Part shown: positions 33,166 to 44,435 of the stretch, one piece after another
Position numbering within the stretch: the stretch's first letter is position 1
How the letters are laid out: each line of letters begins with the position of its first letter
DNA from: Blasia pusilla
Taxonomy: Eukaryota > Marchantiophyta > Marchantiopsida > Blasiales
Direction of reading: 5' to 3'
Length of the DNA stretch: 64,000 nucleotides
NCBI GenBank assembly: GCA_050084515.1
Contig: CM114274.1
Location: 20,584,001 to 20,648,000 of the forward strand
The notes under the pieces: generated by a model
What the model saw: only the letters and a program-made list of their open reading frames with translations
Told to the model about the DNA's origin: nothing
The model's database searches: none
Position numbers and translations under genes: made by a program

Positions 33166-33856
33166 AATATAATGCATGTACTTATAAGGGAAGTACACAT
33201 TCCTACTTGTCTCTCTTTTGACAAGCTCATTACAAGAATATGTAGGAAAGTGATAGATACGTATAACATATAGAGGCTGAAATAATGGAATCCATGATGT
33301 GAGTCAAGAGAACCTTTTCATCAATAGAATAATTGACACGGAGTTGTAAGAAATTTGTTCGACAGAGAGTAACCTGTAAAGACAGATTGAGTTCCGAAAA
33401 TAGGAAAAGTGAGCTTTTTGTTGAGGTCTCTGTGATGTTCTTTGATGTTGAGTGAAGATCTACCTGAGCGAGATTTCAACTCCACTAGAGAGAATAGAGG
33501 AAAAAAATCTTGGTACTAAGGGAGATCTAAAGACATTTATAAGTCATTGAATCTGAATTATATACACTTAAGTACAACTATTGCAAGATAAACGACATCT
33601 TGACCTCTCTTTGCACATAATCATGATCCTCTTGGGGATCGAACTCACTAAATTACTATAAAAAGATCAATTCTTATACTTCTTGTACATTACACAATAC
33701 CATCAATTGACCATCGACCATTCATGGTCGACCTCCCCTTAACGTTGAAATAGTAGAATTACTTGATGATAGGAGTCCTTAGATATATTGCCGCAGTAGA
33801 GTAGAGAAGAGTAGAAGAGAGTGTTTGCCAGGACGTCTCACATTTGAGAAAGGGGG
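33166..33856. mobile_element. Mixed LTR fragments (family C-like, family D LTR 3' part) and spacer
   Basis: 33166-33265 is related to 14700-14790 (AATGCATGTACTTATAAGGG and CTTGTCTCTCTTTTGACAAG), part of family C LTR flank. 33290-33705 matches the 3' third of the family D LTR (CTTTTCATCAATAGAATAAT, GACAGAGAGTAACCTG, GATCCTCTTGGGGATCGAAC, ending TACATTACA). 33706-33856 has no match and ends in a purine run GAGAAAGGGGG that looks like a polypurine tract for the LTR that follows. Confidence 0.6.
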
Positions 33857-35291
33857 TATATAGTGCCCACATTTTTGAAATTTTGATAAAGAAGTCGATT
33901 TTTGTGCGTAATTGTAGTGAAGTCTTCATTGAGTGAAGATTAAAGACTCAAGACTGTAAGTAAAGACGTATGCTTTATAGAAATTTTGTGGAAACATGGA
34001 AGGACAGAACTCTAATGAAAAGACAAGAGATAATAAGAAATTGAGGATTTTCGTGTAGGAGTGAGACTTGTGTAAGAGTAGGGAAATAGTGGGAAAGAAG
34101 CAAGAGTAAGAGGCGCGGGTACCTTTCGATGAAGACCGCAGTATGGGAAGACTCTAAAAGACTTCTTCTTTGCAGCAAAAGATCCAAAGGAGTCTTCGTG
34201 CGAAGAATGTGAGCAAAGAACGAAGACCAAAGACTAAGAAAGCAAAGAAGCAAGAGGAAGAAGAAGAGGAAATCAAAGAGTCTTCACAGAGCGGAAAGGT
34301 GTATGAAGAATAGGAATAAAAACGTAAAGAAAGTTTTGAAGAAAGCGGATTGAAAGAAGTTCGCGAGGATGACTCTTTGCGGAGGCTGAAGGATAAGAGT
34401 CTTCGCGAAAATAGGATCACAAAGATAGGATATCGAAGACTGCAAAGACTGAAAAAAAATGAACCTTTGCGACGGTTTTAGAAGTCAGAAATGAATAGGC
34501 GCAGCGGTTTAGAGGGGAGCAGAAAGGAATCGACATGGCAACCAACCAACTTAGGGAAGTGAAGGGTTGGAGGATATGAACCGCGAGATAAACACTTAGA
34601 AATCTAGAGTAGAATACGAAGGTCAATCATGAATTATAAGAAAATATTTAAAGAATAGAGTAGAAGAACAAGGGGTCATTCCCTTGTACCTTGAGTTTCC
34701 CGATACTTTTGGTGGATTGTGTGAAGAAGTCTTTGAGGATGATCCAAGCCAAAGAGTCTTGTACTCTCTGAAGCTTGCAATACGTTCTAGTTCTTTCCAC
34801 TCTTTGATGAAGTAGAAGTGTCTTCTCTCATCCTTCATGATGTGCGGAGTTGAATGTAAACCTTATTGGGCTGCGGTATGGATGAGAGTTGAGTCCTTGA
34901 TTTTAGAATTCCGGATAATAATCAGGAAGAGCGTAGGAAAGTTTTTAGACAGTGAATAACCTACCATGATAGATTCAGTTCTAAGAGTAGGGTGAGCCGC
35001 CACCTTCTTGAGGTCTCTTTGAAGTCTTTGTTGGAACTTTGTTATCCAAGATTCGCAAGAGTCTTTATCTGCACTTGAAAAGGTTCTTTTCCAAGAGGAA
35101 AGAAAATCATTTAAATCTTTTCTACTAGTGAAGACTTAGTTATTGCAATTAGTGAAGTGCATAGTGAAAAAAGAGTTATTCTTGATATTTCTTATGAAAC
35201 CTCTTTTTACTCAAGAAACAATGATCTTTTGGGAACAAACTTAATACTTTGTGATTAAAGGAGTACCTTTTTCCTTGAGTTGTATATTACA
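33857..35291 (+). mobile_element. Family E LTR E3 (probably a 3' LTR)
   Basis: 1435 bp from TATATAGTGCCCAC to TGTATATTACA, homologous to E1 and E2. A polypurine tract immediately precedes it, as expected of a 3' LTR whose element body has been lost. It abuts the amino-methyltransferase-like copy 2, which begins at the first base after the LTR. Confidence 0.8.
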
Positions 35292-36360
35292 CGAGGAGAT
35301 AAGGATGTGGATACTCCATCATCCTTTGCAAGCATAGGGACACTACGGGCAGGATGACTATCCTTCTCCACCAGAGTTCTCTCCTTGATGAACTACAGAG
35401 TTTTTCTAGGCAGGAGTCCACCGTTGGAATCAAGAAGACGACCGTTTTAGGACGAAAGCTTCTCCAAAATGGGCACGGCCCATGGACGGTCCATGGGGTA
35501 GCTGAGGATGTGGCGGTGGACCTCCTAGTAGCAAATTTGCCTTCAGGATTCCGCTTGTAGGATGACAATCCCTCAAACACTGTCCTTGATTGGAATGTCC
35601 ACTAACTTATGACTAGATCGCTCTTTTGTTTTCTTTTGCGGACGCATATGTGAGTGACAGGGGATATTTCTTGGTACTTATTGGAGGTAGCAAAGACGAG
35701 CTCTTCAACCTACAATGTCTGAAGAGGTCGCTCAAGGGGCAAACATCGCAATCTTGGGTGATAAAAACATGAGTACCCACTGAGATCTGCATCAAATCAA
35801 GTCTGGGTATGTTCCAAATTACTCGTTTCTTTTTTTTTGTCCTTGTTTCACACTCTAAGTTCAAACATGCAAGTCGTCGGATTCCAACGGGTTGAGAGAA
35901 TTCTCTTGTGAGATGAAGTGCAACCCGTCGGACAGCGATAAATTGCATTTTGAGCCAGAAAATTGGATTTGCAACTTGTCGGAATCCGATGGGTTGCAAC
36001 TATAATTTTTTCCAAGCTGTAGAGCAACTTATCAGTTTTTGACGGGTTGCAAGCTTTTTGCACCTTAAAGCTCATATCATTTGGCAGCTGTTTTGTGCAC
36101 AAATGAAGCACTCCTATGTCTACTATTTTGTCAGAATGAAGCACAATTTCTAGGTGTTTCAGATCCCGAATCCAGTAGATCCATGCTCCGATGGGTTCAC
36201 CTTGGATAGCCTCTACAATTCCCTCCCAGAATTTTCATGCTTGAAGGTATGCCTTTTCTTGGAGGAAGGGAGAAGTCACCTGCGTTGATGTTGACACTCA
36301 TGGACCTCTGCTCGATACCGGGTGACTTGGTTGTGGACTTGGTCGGCTTATCACGGGCGA
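35292..36360 (+). pseudogene. Amino-methyltransferase-like gene copy 2 (more decayed)
   Basis: The order is the same as copy 1. 35360-35565 reads SSLLDELQSFSRQE, TTVLGRKLLQNGHG, then VAVDLLVANLPSGFRL (motif IV; NLPS for DLPS or DPPY) and meets TAG. A frameshift restores FADAYVSDRGYFLVLIGG with SKDELFNLQ at 35635-35720. A GTxTG donor-like site follows near 35805, then a palindrome-bearing intron. Next comes VFQIPNPVDPCSDGFTLDSL (about 36150-36215), LMDLCSIPGDLVVDLVGLS (motif I, 36295-36350). The copy is cut at motif I by the start of an inverted repeat. It lacks the upstream 412-codon ORF, being joined there to a family E LTR. Confidence 0.65.
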
Positions 36361-37600
36361 GTATCAGAGGTCTCTGGTTACCTCTTATGGTTACTTCAAT
36401 GAGGCCCGTGATACTCGCTTCAATGAGGCCCGTGATAGGCCCGTGATAAGCCGACCAAGTCCACAACCAAGTCACCCAGTATCGAGCAGAGGTCCATGAG
36501 TGTCAACAACAACGCAGGTGACTTCTCCCTTCCTCCAAGAAAAGGCGTACCTTCAAGCATGAAAATTCCTGGGAGGGAATTGTAGAGGCTATCCAAGGTG
36601 AACCCATCGGGCTATTGGTAGAGACAGTGTCTCTACCAATGGCTCTACTGCTAGAGCACTTTTGCAACCCATCGGATTTTGACGGGTTGCTTGTCTTACC
36701 GGGTTATTTTTTGTCATTTTTGGCATTTAGATTCTTTTAAACTTGTAAAAGAGGTCTCTGGTTACCTCTTATGGTTACTTCAATGAGGTCTACTAGCTTG
36801 CAATCCGTCGGATTCTGAGGAGTTGCAAACCAAAGACAATGTTTGCAACATGTTGGATCCCGACAGGTTGTAAGTCTTAGTTGACATTTTTTCTTCTCTT
36901 TTTATTTCTCCCCTTTGGGACTTGTCTGTAAACTTGAATTTCCTCTCTTCCGCGACTCTCTTGCAACCTGTCTAATTCCGATTGGTTGCAGGTCTGAATG
37001 GGTTTGTGTTTCCTAGCATTAATTCATGTGGCCCGCGATAATAACTTTCTCATACCTTCTGCCTTACACCCTATCTTGCAACTTGTTTGATTCGGTCAAG
37101 TTGCAGGTCAAGTTGCTCTCTCTCCTTTATAATCTTTGATGTGAACCTCGGGTTACTTGTCTTATCTGCATATTTACGAATGGTTGTTATAGAATATTTG
37201 GTAAAAGTTTTTACCCGCTATTTTTTTCTCACCTCTGACCACAATAGAAACCGTGGGTTTCTTCTCATATTTTCTTTTGCAGGTCAAAAAAGAAATTCCC
37301 GGACGAAGTGTTGGGAATGAGGTTGGGAGTCCCAAATAAAGTGCCCATAATGTGTCCAGGTTGCTCCTAGTGTTTCAAGTAACATCTTCCTTTTTTTTTA
37401 CCCTTTTTTCTGTCACCCAGTCAAGAAATCTCTCAAATTCTGACAGGTTGCACGTAAGGTTGATAGGCTTCTAATCGTTTCATTCTCTTTCTTTTTTATT
37501 CTTCATTTGGTTCTTCTGAATTTTTCCATTTTTTACGTCCTTCCAACTTGTCGGATCCCGACAAGTTGGCTGCTTGATTGATTCTCTTTTCCTCTAAGTC
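35868..37600. repeat. Palindrome field C (decayed)
   Basis: About ten degraded units of the same palindrome occur near 35868, 35921, 35970, 36023, 36663, 36799, 36842, 36963, 37077, 37434 and 37547. Most keep the core GCAACxxGTC or GACxxGTTGC but have C to T and G to A changes compared with field A, so this field is older or has been more methylated. A 38-bp segment (GAGGTCTCTGGTTACC to CTTCAATGAGG) is duplicated at 36366-36405 and 36750-36788. Confidence 0.7.
36189..36610. repeat. Long inverted repeat over the motif I exon of copy 2
   Basis: Left arm 36189-36357 and right arm about 36440-36610 are reverse complements with only a few differences; the loop is about 82 bp and itself contains shorter inverted pieces (GCCCGTGATACTCGC against GCGAGTATCA). 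The arms cover the exon that encodes PVDPCSDG to DLVGLS. Transcription through it would give a hairpin of about 170 bp. Confidence 0.9.
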
Positions 37601-38209
37601 CATCCTTTTAGGCACTCTGGCAGGCTTCTTCACTTTTGTCTCGTTCCCCCATCATCTTCAAACCATTCTCCTCTAACACATAATTTTTTGAGAGGTTGCA
37701 CACTTCCCTTTTGTGATTCCCTTGGTGGAATGAAATCTTAACACTCTTCATTCTTCGCAACTCCCATCAAGAGTTCTCGTTTCCTTTATTCTGTTGGCTT
37801 CTTTCACTTATGAGATTTCTGTTTTACCACACTTGCCTAACACCCATCAACTTAATAAAGAACATCATATTCCCATTTAACCTTAATACATATATTGTCA
37901 TGACTGGGTGTTAAGTTTTCACAAAGTATTGGGTATGAGGGTGGGAGCCTTTGATTAAGAGCCCATAATCTTTCCATCTATTGAAAAGTCTAACCCTGAA
38001 GTGCACTCTAGGCACTCGTATTTTAAAACATGAGGATGCAATACCTTCTACTGACACCATAGTATGAGTGATGTAAGCATGTCTGGAGTGGTCTTCATAT
38101 GTCTATTTTCATATCCAAGCTAGGAAAAATGATGTTAGTTTTGGCCCCAATATGGTCCACTTGTTACTATCTTCTAAACATTTCTTACATTTGAAGGAGA
38201 AGAAAATAG
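37601..38209. other. T-rich intergenic spacer with an old duplication
   Basis: No gene is recognised. A roughly 65-bp block at 37300-37365 (GGAATGAGGTTGGGAGTCCC, AGTGCCCATAATGTGTCC) recurs degenerately at 37925-37985 (GGGTATGAGGGTGGGAGCC, AGAGCCCATAATCTTTCC). Confidence 0.45.
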
Positions 38210-40012
38210 TAAGAAATGTCAAGAATTTTTGAAGAGAGGGAGCGAATTCTGCCCTTTTTTTCTAAGAGAGACTCTCCTCTCTTCCTCTCTCTTGTCAAAA
38301 TACCAACCTCCGAAGACTTGGGAGCACCAGAGGTGGAAGTAGAAATTGATGGGCAGACCATAAAGAAGGTCCCCATAGACTCACGTAGTGGGATCAATAT
38401 CATGATAGAGCAGAAAACACACGCCTTGAGGTATACAAAGTTTGAACCAACGGATAAGTATGTGCCCTTTGTGGATCAATCCTGGAAGAAACCTATTGGC
38501 CCGCTCACTCACATCCCTACCATGATTGGAGGAGTGCTCTTTTTGTTAGATTACTTGGTGCTGCAACCATTAACTGTCAATGGTTATTGGTTGCTGATCG
38601 GCCGACCCTGGTTAATTGTATGGAGCGTGGGTGATTATCGACTGGAAATGGAGACGGTTCACTTTCCAAGCGCGGGACCAAGTACGAAAGAAGTTGGTCA
38701 AGCTATCTTGGAAATCTTGATCGACCCAAGGAGAGACGCCATCCACAAATGAGGGTTACACATGTGATGAGGAGACGGTGGCAGAAATGACCTCTTTGAC
38801 TTATGTATATTATTTAGAGTCGAAGAGTAGTGAATGGGTCTTCCCAATAGTGATTGTACCCAAGAAGCAAACAAGGAACATACGGGTATGCCAAGACTAC
38901 ACAAAGTATAATGCAGCTACCCTAAAGGATCATCACCCGTTACCCTTCATTGATACCATCTTGGACAAAGTGGTCGGACATGAACGCTACACGTTCTTGG
39001 ATGGATATTCTGGGTAAAATCAAGTTTCAATCCAGGAAAAGGATCGTCCCCTCACTACTTTTATGACAGATTGGGGCACTTTTGCCTATCGGGTTATGCC
39101 CTTTGGATTGTGTAATGCACCGGCGACATTCCAAAGGATGATGATTTCCATCTTCAAGGAATATCTGTGTAGGTTCATTGAAATTTTCTTGGATGGCTTT
39201 TGTATTTTTAGCACCGCCGACGAACATATGCACAAGCTTAAATTAACGTTGGCTCCATGTTGAGAAGTCCAGTTATCTCTTCACCCTGAGAAGTCCTATG
39301 TTGCCATGCGGCAAGGTATCCTATTGGGGCACCGAATGTCCTCGTAGGGGATTGAGGTCGAGAGAGCTAAAGTGGAGATAATTGTGGCATTGGAAGCTCC
39401 AAAGAACCTAAGAGAATTACGAGTATTTCTTGGCCATGTAGGTTACTATTGCCATTTCATAAAAGACTATGTTGTGAAGGCCAAGTCCCTAACTGCTCTG
39501 CTGAAGAAGACCACCAAATGGGAATGAGACTCCACTTGCCAAGCAGCCTTTGAAGAATTAAAACAGGCCTTGTTAACAACACCTGTGCTTCGTCCTCTTG
39601 ACCGGAAGAAGATGTTTCACGTGTATGTGGATACCTCCTTGTTTGCTATTGGGGTGGTGCTAAGTCAATTGGATGACCACAAGAAGGACTATGCTATTTA
39701 CTATGCTCGTCGGCAGTGGTGGTGTATTTCGACATAAATACACCACCACAGAAAGAGAAGCTTTTGGTATGGTGTTTTCTTGCAAAAAGTTCCGTCATTA
39801 TCTGCTGGGTTATGAATTTTTTTTCATGTCGATCACTTTGTGCTGCGGCCGCTGGTAATGAAGGCTAACTTGTCTGGCCTAATTGCTTGCTGGATTTTAC
39901 TTCTTCAGGAGTTTACTTTTGATGTTCTGACCAGAGTGGGGCGGGTGCACACAAACGCGGATTTTCTTTCTCGTCTCATAACACCTAAAGCAAAGCTTAG
40001 CAAGACTCTAGA
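38210..40012 (+). pseudogene. Family D/E pol fragment: protease, RT, RNase H
   Basis: Protease domain at 38300-38400: LGAPEVEVEIDGQTIKKV, then PIDSRSGINIMIEQ. The active-site DSG is DSR here, so it is mutated relative to DSGSG in the element at 57130-57240. VLFLLDYLVLQPLTVNGYWL follows. RT begins about 38830 with WVFPIVIVPKKQTRNIRVCQ and DYTKYNAATLKDHHPLPFID, the FLDGYSG block (TAA inside), FAYRVMPFGLCNAPATFQRM, and IFLDGFCIF where the FLDD active site is FLDG. RNase H: FHVYVDTSLFAIGVVLSQLD, TTTEREAFGMVFSCKKFRHY. The fragment ends at about 40012 where the family C LTR begins; gag and integrase are missing. Confidence 0.85.
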
Positions 40013-40745
40013 TGTTATGCACATACACATCGCTACACAGCATACATCGTTGTCACCGAACACACACACAAACATGCACGATCCCATGCTAACTCATGGC
40101 ATCCACACAACGAGACAAAAAGTACCAAAATATCTCCAATAAAATATGATTCAATCTCTCTAACAACACCATATTTGTCACATGTCTCTCTCAATGTCAA
40201 ACCAAACCCACTCTTCTAATGAGAGGTTTGGGTTACACACACAAGGCAAGTAAGACCATAGCTCCGCCGCCTCATGCCAAGAGGTTCAACAAAGAGAGAA
40301 TGAGCTCTCAAGCTCTCTCTCCTTGAGATATACCCCTCTCTCTCCCAAGCTCTCTCTATGATAATCTATGCTCCCAAGTCAACTCCTTGGCTCTTGATCA
40401 TATACTCAAAATGGTACTTACCTAAAATAGTAAGTTTCTCAATATGGCTCCAAATGAGCTGAAACAAAGGGGAAACTTGCTCTCTTAGGTTTCCCGGGGC
40501 CTCAACACGTCATCCTCAACCTACTGAGCCTGTCCTCCACTACTCACAAAGACTCTCTACTAGATCTTACCGATCTATCCTAACAAACGTGATAGTTGTC
40601 GTGCGCATACACATCGCTGTCACTGAACATACACACAAACACGCACGATCCCATGCTAACTCATGGCATCCAAACAACGAGACAAGAAATACCAAAATAT
40701 CTCCAATTGCCCCCCTAGTTGGTGGTTAGGTCCCTCTAACTCCAG
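40013..40745 (-). mobile_element. Family C 3' LTR of copy C2
   Basis: Minus-strand LTR homologous to 14701-15545 and, inverted, to 7694-8250 and 20772-21285. The block with GGAGATATTTTGGTA and CATGAGTTAGCATGGGATCG is present at both sides (40016-40140 and 40601-40716), as in C1. A GGGGGGC purine run (minus strand, about 40705-40715) precedes it in element sense. Confidence 0.65.
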
Positions 40746-40879
40746 ATAGCTATCTATCCCTACCTACGATGACATACATCTCTCGGACACTAAGAGCAAG
40801 AAGGCCGGGTGCTCATGTGGCCACATCGTTAGTCGCCTTCTTGTCATCCATGTCACACACACAAGTTGGAATGTAGAAC

Positions 40880-41220
40880 TACCTACTCTATGTATATATG
40901 GGACGCATCCACTGTCCTTGAGGAACCCTAGTGAGAGGTGGCGTTAGACATGCCCTATGCCATCCTCTCAAACATCCATCACAGACTAGCATAGTGGCTG
41001 CACCACGGACGGAACCACACAACATACACCACAAGTTTGCAGGAACTATTGCTAAGCTCGGATCAATTGTACCATCAATGTTTGTAAGATGACATGGAGC
41101 ACAATTATGCACATGGTCCTTCCAAACCATACCATCGCGTCCCTCCAATAAGAGAACACCGGATGGCAAAACCTCACGCACTCTCAAGATGGTGCGCCTT
41201 GCAGTCACATCCAACATCAT
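40880..41220 (-). pseudogene. C-terminal PHD finger of the family C polyprotein, copy C2
   Basis: A 110-codon open frame. The N-terminal half (TARRTILRVREVLPSGVLLL, GMVWKDHVHNCAPCHL) joins integrase to a PHD finger: CMLCG, AATMLVCDGCLRGWHRACL, TPPLTRVPQGQW. The spacing C2C-x8-15-C2C-x4-HxxC is canonical Cys4-His-Cys3. The last pair is lost in this copy (MRPIYT where CPxC is expected), so the finger is damaged, and its stop follows shortly. PHD fingers usually bind histone H3 tails; here it could direct integration or tether the element to chromatin. That role is inference. Seen at the same place in C1. Confidence 0.8.
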
Positions 41221-42359
41221 GGATGCCGTCCGCTATAAGTTGATATAGTCTTCCTAATGAAACCTACGGATAGTAGGTCAATAACCACCTCCCCAAATAG
41301 TCGCATATCTCAATGTATCCCGATGTTGCGTAATCGCCAAGTTCTTAAATGCCATGGGCATCACTCTCCAAAAAAACTCAGCCCTCTGAGAACATGCTCG
41401 CATCCATACATCAGGGTTATCAAGGTTCAACATCTCACCAGCATCTGGACAAATGGACGCAGGTAAATCTCGCTCTCGACCACAAAGCAACAAGTACGGT
41501 GAGAAAGATGCTAAGGATGTCTGCTTGTTGAATCTGTATCCCATCGCCAACCACAACAACTAAAGGTCCCAATCTCCTAGGTGACCTCTCTGCAAGCCAT
41601 ACTTCCAAGTCCTCTCTTCACCATCTGCTCAACCCGCTCCACTAGTCCATCCGCCTCAGGATGATTTCGCCAAGTAGTGCGGTAGTCGATTAGTGCCTGT
41701 TCACACAAGGCCTGAAACTCCCCGCGGAACTCTGTACCCTGGTTTGTCAACACCTCAATTGGTGGACCGTAATGACTCAGCACTCGATCTAGGAAGGCAT
41801 ACGCTACTCCCTCACTTGCTTTGTTAGGTAATGCAACCAACTCTATCTACTTCGAGAAGTGCTTGACCATCACCAACATATAACGACTATGGCGCTTCGT
41901 CAAAGGCAAAGGTCTTGCAAAATCCAAACTCCATCTATAACCTAAACCTATGATCGGAAGTGGATGCAACTAGGAAGTCAGAGCATTTAACGATGCTCGG
42001 GCTCAATCACACACCATGCATCAGGCAACAAACTGATGAACGTCAATCTGCATGCCTCGCCACCAGTACTGAATCTTGAGCAAGTTGTATGTCCGCTTCA
42101 CTCCAAAATGACCCAACTCCTCATGGGCATGACACACCAAATGTGCTTTCTGCAAAGGACGAGGCACTACACCCACTCTACCATCCTCCCACACTCGCAA
42201 CATATGTGTGCCCTCCCATCGGAACCGTCTCGCTCGCTGTAGGATCCGATCCTGCTCTCTAGCACCCACTATGCTCGCGACGACTCCAATACGCACGTAC
42301 TCCAAGACCACTCCATCGTCGTGAATGCCTCGGCCATCTGTTGTCTCCTCACCGACCTC
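41221..42359 (-). pseudogene. Family C integrase, copy C2
   Basis: The zinc-binding N-terminus is in the 42311-42021 frame (HAHEELGHFGVKRTYNLL, IQYWWRGMQIDVHQFVA). The catalytic core follows: WSLDFARPLPL region (about 41930), PIEVLTNQGTEFRGEFQAL (second Asp is Asn here, about 41740), DGLVERVEQMVKRGLG (Glu, about 41640). The C-terminal 93-codon frame (41559-41278) includes ERDLPASICPDAGEMLNLD. The loss of the second catalytic Asp, plus stops, makes it inactive. Confidence 0.8.
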
Positions 42360-42723
42360 TCAATCTAAGGACTCTCCATCAGACCTCACCATCGAAGTCT
42401 CAGCAATCTGGCTCTCCATAGCCAACAAGCCCAAAAAGGCTGACGCATGCCATCCTGGCACCAAATCCTCATCACTCTCACCATGCGAACAAGCTCCAGT
42501 CGCATCTTGTTGACTCGGGCATAGGTGACGGCTCAAACCATCTGCATCCAGGTTGAGCATCCCAGGTCTATGCACCACATAGAAGTCATATTCCTGCAAC
42601 AAAAGAGCCCACCTCGCAAGCTTCCATGTAAGCTTGTCGGACTCCATCAACCACTTAAGTGGCAGATGATCAGTAATGATGGTAAAGGGATTACCGAATA
42701 GATAACATCTGATATGTGCGACA
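42360..42723 (-). pseudogene. Family C RNase H region, 3' part (C2)
   Basis: Frame 42650-42360: MESDKLTWKLARWALLLQEY then FYVVHRPGMLNLDADGLSR, the C-terminal end of Ty3-type RNase H/tether, followed by a variable acidic linker. It is interrupted at 42723 by the copia element and continues at 45256. Confidence 0.8.
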
Positions 42724-43035
42724 TATTGAAGATTGAGTTATAGTCAAGCTCATGAGACACCTGAACTACTACATTTGGCACTCACACAAAGTAGGGAAGC
42801 TTAATCTTGGTTAGTCAATTATGCACGATTATCTTAACTAGGGTTAGTTAATCACCGTTAGGCTAACTCGAGACTATGGTAAAGGATAGGGTTACGGTTG
42901 CTTGTACATACCATATATAATTGAGAAGAGGACCAGCCTCCACTCATTCTCTCATTGCAAATTTTGTTCTCCATGGTAGTGTGTGTGTGTGAGAGCCGTT
43001 TTCTACCAGTTATGCTTGTTTAGCAGTTTTCCACA
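42724..43035 (+). mobile_element. Copia-2 5' LTR with primer-binding site
   Basis: 312 bp, TATTGAAG to TTTTCCACA. Immediately downstream GGATATCAGAGC (43036-43047) is the copia-type primer site that pairs with initiator tRNA-Met. The element is flanked by CGACA (42719-42723) and CGATA (45256-45260), a one-mismatch 5-bp target duplication, and its removal restores continuous family C RNase H sequence. Confidence 0.9.
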
Positions 43036-43552
43036 GGATATCAGAGCGGGAGGAGAACATTACTTGAAATTCTTGGTGTTTGAAGAGAGAAGAGAGGCAA
43101 GAGAAGGCAAAATTTTAGTTTGGGAGAAGGAAATTTTATTCAGAGCTCAGTGGGTGCAGATTTCAAGTGGGGCTTTGATGATGATAAAACTTTGGAGGCG
43201 TTTTTTAGGGCTTTCCCAGTCGATTCAGCCATCTAGGTCCGCTTCGGCTTGAATGATGCCAAAATTTTGTTCTGACCTTCTTGTAGAGCTCATCGAGAGC
43301 TTTCCAACGCACCCAAAATCGCTCAATTTGGACACTCTGAGCTCCTGCATCAACAATTTCAGTGTAGGAAAGTGCAATTAGTGAAGAAAAGTTATGCAGT
43401 TTGCTCTCTATAGGCCAATTTCGACTAGTTCTTTCATACAATTGATCAATTTTGGCAAATTTCAGATCGATTTCTGTGTAGGAGTGGTCTATGCTTCAAT
43501 TGGAGCAGTAGAAAGCGTGAAATTACATTTTTTGCGAGTGAAATTGTTTATC

Positions 43553-44435
43553 ATGGAGTATTCCTCAACAGCAATCACAGACGAGAAGCTAGACAAGCAG
43601 AATTACAATGTCTGGAAGTTTCGCATGAAATAATTTCTCATGGGTCAAGAACTATGGGAGCTTGTCATAGGTGATGAGGCCAAGTTAGAAGGTAACTCAA
43701 CAGACTTGAATGTTTGCGCTTGGAACAAACGCGCAAGGCAAGTAATCCACTACATGTCAATAACGATCAGTTCGCCAATGATAGGTCACATCCAAGATGT
43801 TGATATTCCGAAGAAGGCCTGGGATGCATTGGAAAAGCTGATCCAAAAATCTACAAAGGCCAGAAAGCTTCAATTGAAACAGCAATTGAACGAAGTGAGG
43901 AAAGGATCGCAGAGCATGAATGATTATATTTTGAGTATCAGACATATTGTTGATCAGTTGAATAGCATTGGAGTGACAGTAGAAGATGATGATATGATTT
44001 TATTCACTCTTCAAGGCCTTCCAAAGGATAACAAGTCCTTTGAGACCTATATCTCTTTGAGAGAGAAATATCCAACCTTTCAAGAGTTAGTTCCTCTTTT
44101 GATCAGTGAGGAGATGCGCCTAGTAGGTAGCGGTAGCTCGTCTAGTCTGCAAGAGAGTGCGCTATTTGCAGGTTATGTATCAAACAGAGGCAGGGGTCGT
44201 GGCGGAAACTTCCGTGGTCGTGGTGAATATCAAGCATATGGAGGAAGAGGCACTCAATATAACGTCACTCAATAAACTACAAACCATTACCAAACACAAG
44301 ACATGGTGGTGATGGTGGAAACCGTTGGGGTCGAGGTCTGCAGCAGAGGGTCCCTAGATCTTGTAATTACTATGGGATAAAAAGTCACTATGCAAAGTTT
44401 TGCTTCAAGAAGAAGGCAGATACGAGAACATGAGC
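43553..44435 (+). pseudogene. Copia-2 gag
   Basis: Start ATG at 43553: MEYSSTAITDEKLDKQNYNV then WKFRMK and TAA at 43631. The remaining 211 codons (43640-44275) are open: MGQELWELVIGDEAK, AWDALEKLIQKSTKARKLQL, QSMNDYILSIRHIVDQL, the UBN2-type Gag of copia elements, ending in an Arg/Gly-rich tail (RGRGRGGNFRGRG). A zinc knuckle near 44360-44400 reads CNYYGIKSHYAKFC, with the second Cys lost. It carries two disabling changes only, so this is a relatively young copy. Confidence 0.85.
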
